7,572 nt of DNA. Source: Candidatus Latescibacterota bacterium. Its GTDB lineage: Bacteria > Latescibacterota > UBA2968 > GCA-2709665. This document shows positions 1 through 5,656 of the stretch, piece by piece. Position 1 is the stretch's first letter, and the number at the start of each line of letters is the position of its first letter. Location of the stretch: positions 1 to 7,572 of the forward strand of contig JASLMQ010000049.1 of assembly GCA_030746455.1 (NCBI GenBank), read 5' to 3'. The notes beneath the pieces are model-generated. The model saw nothing but the letters and a program-made list of their open reading frames with translations. It was not told the origin of the DNA and did not search any database. The position numbers were made by a program, and so were the translations under genes.

Positions 1-83
1 CACGTTCACTCGGCGGGGCTTCGACCTCCTTCCTGGATGGCCGCCCGCTCCGTTACCTGCTGTACGAGCAATTGGCAGGATGA
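1..83 (+). CDS. 3' end of an unidentified upstream gene (partial)
   Basis: Frame 3 is open from the left edge to a TGA at 81-83 and encodes about 26 residues ending in LRYLLYEQLAG. Third codon positions are mostly G or C, as in the complete genes downstream, and the peptide looks like an ordinary soluble C-terminus. The other two + frames stay open slightly longer but read as Arg/Pro-rich or Cys/Trp-rich sequence that does not look like protein. The fragment is too short to assign to a family. If real, the gene ends about 180 bp before the activase, so it may belong to a separate or upstream part of the transcription unit. Confidence 0.4.
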   Translation, partial: RSLGGASTSFLDGRPLRYLLYEQLAG

Positions 84-106
84 ACACTTTGCAGTTCATT
101 AGATCA

Positions 107-123
107 GCCAGGCTTATCCTGGC
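107..123 (+). other. Small hairpin downstream of the partial gene
   Basis: GCCAGG and CCTGGC form a perfect 6-bp stem around the 5-nt loop CTTAT, starting 23 nt after the upstream stop codon. No T-run follows, so it is not a canonical intrinsic terminator. It could be a weak terminator, a small operator-like palindrome, or chance. The rest of the leader (124-260) shows no convincing sigma-70 promoter, riboswitch or FNR-type site to my reading. Confidence 0.25.
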
Positions 124-265
124 GCACCGAAAGACGCGAACACGGTAGAAGACAAGATGGGGGCGTGCCCATATGTCAGTAGCCGACGGCTGCTGATGCA
201 GGTAGACCAGGGCCAGCCCAAAGGCGGCAGAGCGTAACTGCATACAACCACGGATAGAGAGAGAT

Positions 266-1207
266 TTGGAAAAGACGAATAGAGACGTTCGAGGCACGGT
301 CTTCAACATACAGCGGTTCTGCACGCACGACGGTCCGGGAATCCGAACCACGGTCTTCCTGAAGGGGTGTCCGCTTCGGTGCAACTGGTGCCATAACCCG
401 GAGGGGATTTCCAGGGAGCACGAGATCGCGCTGGACCCCCGCCTGTGCATCGGGTGCCGGGCCTGCCTGGAAAACTGCGAACGAGGCGGGCACGAGATCG
501 GCAAGGACGGCGAGCATCTCTACCACGTGGAGGCGTGCATCCGATGCGGGGCGTGCGCGGAGGGGTGCTACGCAGGCGCGATCGAGATGGTGGGTGAGGA
601 GAAGACCGCGGGCGAGGTCGTGGATGTCGTAATCCGGGACAAGCCGTTCTACGACAACTCGAACGGCGGGGCCACCCTGTCGGGAGGGGAACCCCTTTAC
701 CAGCCGGACTTCGCCGAGGCCATCCTGCGGCTCTGCGCGGAGGCCAAGATCTCGACGGCGATGGAAACGTCCTGCCAGACCTCGTGGGACACCGTGGCAC
801 GCCTTGCTCCCCTGGTGGACCTGTGGATGTGCGATGTGAAGCACATGGTTTCCGAGCGGCACCGGGAGCTGACGGGGGGCGACAATCGGACGATCCTGGG
901 CAACGTCCGGAGGCTGTGCAAGGAAGGACACGAGGTGGTGCTCCGGCTCCCGCTGGTTCCGGGTCTGAACGACGACGAGGCCGGGCTCGATGCGCTGGGG
1001 GCCTTCGCTGGTGAGGTGGAGACGAAGCACGGGCTGGAGGTGATGCCTTACCACCGCCTGGGGGAGGGCAAGTACGATCGTATCCGGCAGTCCTACACCC
1101 TGGACGAGCTGCCATCGGCGACGGACGATGACCTTCGCCGCGCGGCGCGCATTCTGCGGGAGGCGGGTGCGGGGAAGGTGTTCTGTGATCGTGTTCCGGA
1201 CCTGTAG
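266..1207 (+). CDS. Glycyl radical enzyme activating protein (radical SAM, PFL-activase family)
   Basis: A 313-aa radical-SAM enzyme that would use S-adenosylmethionine and a [4Fe-4S] cluster to abstract H from the glycine of its partner GRE, in the cytoplasm under anoxia. The N-terminus carries the activase signature NIQRF...HDGPGIRTTVFLKG. The SAM-cluster motif C-x3-C-x2-C follows at Cys35, Cys39 and Cys42. Residues 61-101 form a ferredoxin-like insert with two C-x2-C-x2-C-x3-C sets (Cys61/64/67/71 and 91/94/97/101), typical of activases for non-PFL GREs. Neither set has the usual Pro after its fourth Cys. A Gly-rich SAM-binding stretch GGATLSGGEP lies near 134-143. Length is normal for the family. 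The start is a TTG at 266: an in-frame TGA lies at 194-196, no ATG or GTG intervenes, and a GAGAGA purine run sits just upstream. The partner is most likely the GRE at 3434-5608. Its exact substrate class is not shown by the sequence. Confidence 0.93.
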   Translation: MEKTNRDVRGTVFNIQRFCTHDGPGIRTTVFLKGCPLRCNWCHNPEGISREHEIALDPRLCIGCRACLENCERGGHEIGKDGEHLYHVEACIRCGACAEGCYAGAIEMVGEEKTAGEVVDVVIRDKPFYDNSNGGATLSGGEPLYQPDFAEAILRLCAEAKISTAMETSCQTSWDTVARLAPLVDLWMCDVKHMVSERHRELTGGDNRTILGNVRRLCKEGHEVVLRLPLVPGLNDDEAGLDALGAFAGEVETKHGLEVMPYHRLGEGKYDRIRQSYTLDELPSATDDDLRRAARILREAGAGKVFCDRVPDL

Positions 1208-1237
1208 AGAGTAGGCACGACAGGAGATATGCGACAG

Positions 1238-2272
1238 ATGATATCTCGCGAGAGAGTTCTAGCTGCGCTGCGGAGGGAGGAGCCCGATCGGGTGCCCTAC
1301 TGCGAGCTGGGCATCGACCGCGCGCTGGCACAGAAGCTGATGGGCTGGGGAGAGCCCGACAGCCAGGCCTCCGACCTGGAGGCCAATACGTACACCGCGG
1401 AGGAGTTCAAGGCGATTGCCGATCGGCTCAGGTTCGACAATATCTGCTACGTCCTTCGCGCGCCCGTGTACGCCCACAAGCATCCGGGCCAGGACGGACG
1501 GCTGTTCTACGGAGAGGGGATGATCCGGAGCGAAGCCGACCTGGGCATCCTGGAACTGCCGGATCCGGAGGACGACTCGCTCTACGAGGGCGCCAGGGCG
1601 TTCGTCGAAGAGAAGGGGGACTACGCCGCCTGGTTCGTCACGCGGGTCGGGATCTTCCCCACGATGCTGAGCATGGGGTTGGAGACCTTCTCGATCGCGC
1701 TCCAGGAGAACCTGGCCTTCGTGGCGACGGTGCTGGATCTATACTGCGACTGGTCGGCGGCGGTGGCAGAGAGGGCGTGCAAACTGGGCTTCGACGTGTA
1801 CGCGTCGACCGATGACGTGGCCTTCAACACGGCCCCCTTCTTCTCGCCCCAGGTCTTCAGGGATCTGGTGGTGCCGAGGTACCGGCGCGTGGCGGAGAAG
1901 ATCACGCTGCCGTGGGTCGTGCACAGCGACGGGAACATGCTTCCATTCGTGGACGACCTGGTGGACCTGGGGATCTCGGGCCTGCATCCCATCGAGAAGG
2001 GTGCGATGGACATCCGGGCGATGAAACGAGACTACGGCGACCAGCTCTGCCTTCTCGGTAACGTGGACCTGAACCTTCTCGGCATGGGACCGCCCGGTAA
2101 CGTGACGACCGAGGTTCGCGATCTGATTCGCGATGTGGGCCCGGGCGGCGGCTACATCGTGACGTGCGGGAACAGCCTGGCGGGATACCTGATTCCAGAG
2201 AACGTGTCGGCGCTGTCGGAGGCCGTACAGACCTACGGGAGCTATCCGCTGGACATGGGGAGGCTTGGATGA
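1238..2272 (+). CDS. Uroporphyrinogen decarboxylase (URO-D)/MtaA-like superfamily protein, paralogue 1
   Basis: A TIM-barrel URO-D superfamily protein of about 344 aa. The opening, SRERVLAAL...EPDRVPY, is typical of the non-HemE branch, and the Arg-rich RQAGR substrate loop of true HemE is absent. Family motifs include an Asp-Asp pair (D192-D193), a following SPQVFRDLVVPRY helix, and H229-S-D231-G at the barrel position where MtaA/MtbA methyltransferases have the zinc motif H-x-C. Near the C-terminus, GGGYIVTCGNSL places Cys310 where the third zinc ligand of MtaA would be expected, so metal binding through H229/D231/C310 is possible (inference). An ATG at 1229 is in frame, but the AGGAG at 1222-1226 lies only 2 nt from it against 11 nt from the ATG at 1238. 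The 1238 start also aligns with the paralogue's MTSRER start, so it is preferred. Reaction unknown: methyl transfer or another lyase-type reaction is possible. The stop overlaps the next gene by 4 nt. Confidence 0.88.
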   Translation: MISRERVLAALRREEPDRVPYCELGIDRALAQKLMGWGEPDSQASDLEANTYTAEEFKAIADRLRFDNICYVLRAPVYAHKHPGQDGRLFYGEGMIRSEADLGILELPDPEDDSLYEGARAFVEEKGDYAAWFVTRVGIFPTMLSMGLETFSIALQENLAFVATVLDLYCDWSAAVAERACKLGFDVYASTDDVAFNTAPFFSPQVFRDLVVPRYRRVAEKITLPWVVHSDGNMLPFVDDLVDLGISGLHPIEKGAMDIRAMKRDYGDQLCLLGNVDLNLLGMGPPGNVTTEVRDLIRDVGPGGGYIVTCGNSLAGYLIPENVSALSEAVQTYGSYPLDMGRLG

Positions 2273-3327
2273 CATCGCGAGAACGTCTTGGGACCGTGCT
2301 GTCGGGAGGGGTGCCCGACCGCGTGCCCTATCAGGACACCTTCTGGGCTACGACCGTGGAGCGGTGGCATCGGGAGGGACTGCCGTCTGATGTCAAACCG
2401 GCGGCGCATTTCGGCTGCGAGATGTCCCGGTTCGGAGGAGACTACTCCCTGCAGCTCCCCAGACAGGAGGTGGAGCTGACGGATCGGTACCACGTGTACG
2501 TGGACGAGAACGGCGCGACACGGAAGGACCTGGCCACTGCGGACGGCTGGACGCCGGGATGGCTCGGATTTACGATCAACGGGAAGGACGACTGGTTCCG
2601 GATGAAGGAGCGGGGTACATACAATCCCTCGAGGATCCCTAAGCAGGTCACGGAGACCTACAGTTCCGCGCGGTCGAAGGATCTCTTCGTGGTCTACTCG
2701 GCCCACGCGTGCTTCCATCCCACGTGGCAGAAGATCGGCATGGAGACGCTGCTGATCGAGATGATCGAGGATCCCGATTTCATATCGGACATGTACGCCA
2801 CGCACACGCAGATGATCATCGACCTCTACGACGGGATCAAAGCCCTGGGTATTGAGTACGACGCAGCGTGGCTGAGCGATGATCTGGGCTACCGCAACGC
2901 ACCTCTGGTGTCGCCGGAGATGTACCGGGACCTGATCATGCCGCACCACAGGGCGGCGTGCGAGCATTTTGCAGAGGACGGGCTGAAGACGATCCTCCAC
3001 TCCGACGGCGACGTGCGGCCCCTGATTCCCTACTTCCTCGAGGCCGGATTCTCGGCCCTGCATCCGCTGGAGGCCAAGGCCAGCCTGGACGTTCGAGATC
3101 TCAAGCCGACCTATGGCGATCGGCTTGTGCTGTTCGGCAACATCGACGTCCGCCAGCTGGCCGACACGCGGGAGTCCATCGAGGAAGAGGTCCGGGTGAA
3201 GGTGGGCTCCGGAAAGGAAGGGGGCGGGTACATCTGGCACTCGGACCATTCGGTGCCGAATGACGTTTCCCTGGACAATTACCGATTCGCGTTGGAGATG
3301 CTGGAGCGGTATGGCCGGTACGATTGA
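2269..3327 (+). CDS. URO-D/MtaA-like superfamily protein, paralogue 2
   Basis: A 352-aa paralogue of the preceding gene that starts in its stop codon (ATGA overlap), which implies translational coupling. A good GGGGAGG Shine-Dalgarno (2257-2263) lies 5 nt before the ATG. The frame is open further upstream to a GTG at 2164, but that would overlap the previous gene by about 100 nt and adds non-family residues, so it is rejected. Family features are MTSRERLGTVL...PDRVPY at the N-terminus, D204-D205, SPEMYRDLIMPHH, and H244-S-D246-G at the position equivalent to the MtaA H-x-C motif. The C-terminal loop reads GGGYIWHSDHSVPND, so where paralogue 1 has Cys310 this protein has His324/Asp326/His327. 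The two proteins therefore keep the same fold but differ in likely metal ligands, which suggests two distinct activities or a heteromeric pair. It is not HemE. Substrate unknown. Confidence 0.88.
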   Translation: MTSRERLGTVLSGGVPDRVPYQDTFWATTVERWHREGLPSDVKPAAHFGCEMSRFGGDYSLQLPRQEVELTDRYHVYVDENGATRKDLATADGWTPGWLGFTINGKDDWFRMKERGTYNPSRIPKQVTETYSSARSKDLFVVYSAHACFHPTWQKIGMETLLIEMIEDPDFISDMYATHTQMIIDLYDGIKALGIEYDAAWLSDDLGYRNAPLVSPEMYRDLIMPHHRAACEHFAEDGLKTILHSDGDVRPLIPYFLEAGFSALHPLEAKASLDVRDLKPTYGDRLVLFGNIDVRQLADTRESIEEEVRVKVGSGKEGGGYIWHSDHSVPNDVSLDNYRFALEMLERYGRYD

Positions 3328-3331
3328 CCCA

Positions 3332-3418
3332 ACTGCGGACGACGGACGATAGACCACGGACGACGGTTGACGCGCCACGCGCCGGGTCTCCCGTGGTCTG
3401 TCGTCGGTGGTCTGTGGT
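3332..3418 (+). repeat. Long imperfect inverted repeat built from short repeated words
   Basis: The spacer between paralogue 2 and the GRE folds into one long hairpin. Bases 3332-3359 pair with 3391-3418: of 28 positions, 22 are Watson-Crick, 4 are G-U on the + strand RNA, and 2 are mismatches. The loop is 31 nt (3360-3390) and contains a small CGCG-cca-CGCG hairpin. The innermost 15 positions (3345-3359 with 3391-3405) have a single G-U. The arms are made of repeated words: GACGACGG at 3338-3345 and 3359-3366, GTGGTCTG at 3393-3400 and 3407-3414. This composition resembles dispersed low-complexity intergenic repeats that I recall from Chloroflexota-type genomes (recollection, not verified). 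It lies 7-15 nt before the GRE start, with no T-run, so it may modulate transcript stability or GRE translation rather than terminate transcription. Confidence 0.8.
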
Positions 3419-3433
3419 CAGGAATGGCGGGGT

Positions 3434-5608
3434 ATGAGCGCCAGTGAGATGATCCAGCGCGTTGAGCTCCCGAGCGGACGGGGCGCGGTTTGCACCCGGC
3501 TTCGGCCGGAGACGGCCGCGCTTCGGGAGGCCGTGCTCGGCCTGGATTGGGACGATCGGCCAGGTGTTGCCATCTGGCCCATCGTCGATGCCGCTACGTG
3601 GTCCGGGCGCGAGGAGGGCGAGGACTGGCTGCTCTGGCGCGGGCGGCGGACGGCAGCGAGGCTCAGGGCCATGCCCATCGAGCTCTCCCCGGGCGAGCGG
3701 ATCGTCGGGCGACCGGAGTTCCGCCACCCCACTCCCGATGAGGCCCTGGAGATCGAGGCCCGCGAGGATGTCCTGAAGTCGATCCCACCCTTTCCGGGCG
3801 GCGATTCGGGGCACTTCCATCCGGATTTGGAGAAGCTGTTACGTGTGGGGATCGGGGGGCTCCGAGAGGAGGTCGACACTGGGCTGGCGAACGCCGGCTC
3901 GGGAGAGCGCGAGGCGTTCTACCGGGCGTGTGGGATCGTGCTGGATGGGCTGAGCGACTTCTGCCGGCGTGTAGCGGATGCGTGCGAGACGAAGGCCGAT
4001 GGGAATGGGAGAGGGGATTGGCGCGAGCTTGGGCAGATCTGTCGGACCGTGTCCGACAAGCCGCCCTCGACGTTCCACGAGGCGATCCAGCTGATGTTCC
4101 TGACGATCGTGGCCCTATGGTTCGGGGAAGACCACGGGCTCACAACGCCGGGTCGGATGGATCGGACGCTGTTGCGTTTCTACGAAGCCGACATCGCCGC
4201 TGGACGCCTGACATCGGATGAGGCGCTGGAGCTGATCTGCGGACTCTACATCCAGCTCAATATGGTGTGCCGAGCGGGTCTGGCCGTCTCCGTGCTCGTG
4301 GGAGGACGGGATCAGGACGGCTGTGACGTGACCAATGACCTGACCTACCTCTGTTTGGCCGCCCGAGCCGCCACCCAGCTGGTCTATCCGACCGTGGGGC
4401 TGACGTGGCACGAGGACACGCCCTCGGAGCTGACCGATTTCTCCTGCCGGATGATTCGCACGGGGATCGGCGATCCCGCGTTCTTCAACGACGATCTGAT
4501 CGCCGCAGGACTGAGGGACCACGGGGTGTCCGAGGCGGATGCGCACGACTACATGAACTCGACCTGCGTCGAGATCAAAGTCGTGGGCGCCTCGAACATG
4601 TGGGTGACGGCGCCGTACTTCAACTGCCCGCGGGCCTTGCTGGACACCATCGAGTCCATCGCGACGGGATCGGCCGACCCGCCTCCGACGTTCCGGGCCC
4701 TCAAGTCCCGGGTCCAGGAGCGGCTCGCCGCCGAGGTGCAGGAGAGCGCACGTGAGCTGGACGCGATCTGGGCCAAACGGGGGGAGAGCGGGTGTTTCCC
4801 GCTGGCGAGCTGCCTCACTCGCGACTGTCTGGAACGGGGCATCGACTTCGATCGGGGCGGGGCCCGGTACAACTGGGTGGAAAACTCGTTCGTGGGGCTT
4901 GCCAACCTGGCGGATGGCCTCGTGGCGGTGGACCACCTGGTGTACGAGACGGGGGAGTTGGACTTCGCGGAGCTGTGGGAGATTCTCAGCTCCAATTTCT
5001 CCGGCCAGGAATCCCTCAGGCAGCGGATCGTGAACCGGCTGTCGAGCTACGGGAACGACATCGAGCAGGTCGACAGAATCGCGGTGGAGATGGCGGCGTT
5101 CCTGTCCGACACGACGGAGTCCAACACCGTGGGACTTCACCGCTATGTACCCGGGTTCTTCTGCTGGATCGTGCACGAGCGTTTCGGACGCGAGACCGGT
5201 GCAACGCCCGACGGGCGGAGGACAGGCTTTCCCCTCGCAGACGGAGCCGGGGCCGCACAGGGTCGCGAGCGCTCGGGACCAACGGCGTCGGTGCTGTCCA
5301 CGACCAAGTGGGACCACCAGAGGGCGCTCGGCGGGCTGGTGCACAACGTCCGGTTCTCCAGGGATGCGCTCAGGACCGATCGGGACCTCCGCGCGCTTCG
5401 GGATCTGATCGAGACCTACCTGAGGCGTGGCGGATTCGAGATCCAGGCGAACGTGGTGGACAGCGATGTGCTGAGGGACGCGCAGGACCACCCGGAAGAC
5501 TACCCCGATCTCCTGGTGCGGGTAGCGGGCTACTCGGACTATTTCGTGAACCTGAACCGGAATATGCAGGAAGAGGTCATTGCAAGGACCGAGCACACAA
5601 CCGTGTAG
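3434..5608 (+). CDS. Glycyl radical enzyme (pyruvate formate-lyase family), substrate unknown
   Basis: A 724-aa GRE with a PFL-type barrel followed by a C-terminal glycyl radical domain. Family motifs in order are GHFHPDLEKLLRVG, TPGRMDRTLLRFYE (GRMD at 240-243), the catalytic-Cys loop MNSTCVEIKVVG (Cys378, Glu380), GGARYNWVENSFVG, GNDIEQVD, TGATPDGRR (about 588-596), GPTASVLS, and the radical loop RVAGYSDYF with Gly699, 26 residues from the end. Cys and Gly are both intact, so it should be active once charged by the upstream activase. The Cys-x-Glu pair is shared with eliminating GREs such as glycerol/propanediol dehydratase, CutC and hydroxyproline dehydratase, and differs from the Cys-Cys of PFL. 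The residue before Cys is Thr (S-T-C-V-E) rather than the usual Gly, and the protein is shorter than the usual 760-850 aa, so it may be an uncharacterised subgroup. The ATG at 3434 is chosen over an in-frame GTG at 3407, which lies inside the hairpin. An AGGA at 3420-3423 gives modest spacing, and 3449 is another possible ATG. Confidence 0.93.
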   Translation: MSASEMIQRVELPSGRGAVCTRLRPETAALREAVLGLDWDDRPGVAIWPIVDAATWSGREEGEDWLLWRGRRTAARLRAMPIELSPGERIVGRPEFRHPTPDEALEIEAREDVLKSIPPFPGGDSGHFHPDLEKLLRVGIGGLREEVDTGLANAGSGEREAFYRACGIVLDGLSDFCRRVADACETKADGNGRGDWRELGQICRTVSDKPPSTFHEAIQLMFLTIVALWFGEDHGLTTPGRMDRTLLRFYEADIAAGRLTSDEALELICGLYIQLNMVCRAGLAVSVLVGGRDQDGCDVTNDLTYLCLAARAATQLVYPTVGLTWHEDTPSELTDFSCRMIRTGIGDPAFFNDDLIAAGLRDHGVSEADAHDYMNSTCVEIKVVGASNMWVTAPYFNCPRALLDTIESIATGSADPPPTFRALKSRVQERLAAEVQESARELDAIWAKRGESGCFPLASCLTRDCLERGIDFDRGGARYNWVENSFVGLANLADGLVAVDHLVYETGELDFAELWEILSSNFSGQESLRQRIVNRLSSYGNDIEQVDRIAVEMAAFLSDTTESNTVGLHRYVPGFFCWIVHERFGRETGATPDGRRTGFPLADGAGAAQGRERSGPTASVLSTTKWDHQRALGGLVHNVRFSRDALRTDRDLRALRDLIETYLRRGGFEIQANVVDSDVLRDAQDHPEDYPDLLVRVAGYSDYFVNLNRNMQEEVIARTEHTTV

Positions 5609-5656
5609 CGTGCAGGGCAGTGGAAGTTCGACGGAACCGAGGAGGGAGGCAAGAGC

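Noticed and set aside
89..117. Sigma-70-like promoter TTGCAG...GCTTAT with 17-nt spacing
   Set aside because: The -10 element matches the consensus at only three of six positions, so it is not distinguishable from chance.
80..148. Small 22-codon ORF overlapping the stop of the partial upstream gene
   Set aside because: It is short and Arg-rich, with no ribosome binding site and no similarity that I recognise.
1244..1253. Perfect palindrome TCTCGCGAGA
   Set aside because: It lies inside the first codons of paralogue 1 and results from coding Ser-Arg-Glu; nothing suggests an operator.
176..1331. Two minus-strand open frames covering the activase
   Set aside because: Both are antisense shadows of the activase and the start of paralogue 1, with low-complexity Pro/Arg/His composition.
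2164..2268. Upstream extension of paralogue 2 to a GTG at 2164
   Set aside because: The extra 35 residues are an out-of-frame reading of the paralogue 1 C-terminus. The ATG at 2269 has a good ribosome binding site and matches the family N-terminus.
1229..3327. Calling either URO-D-like gene hemE (haem biosynthesis)
   Set aside because: The N-terminal Arg-rich RQAGR substrate loop of HemE is missing in both, and the context is a GRE operon without other haem genes.
3332..3418. CRISPR array or intrinsic terminator in the repeat-rich spacer
   Set aside because: The direct words are only 8 nt and irregularly spaced with no spacers, and there is no T-run after the hairpin.
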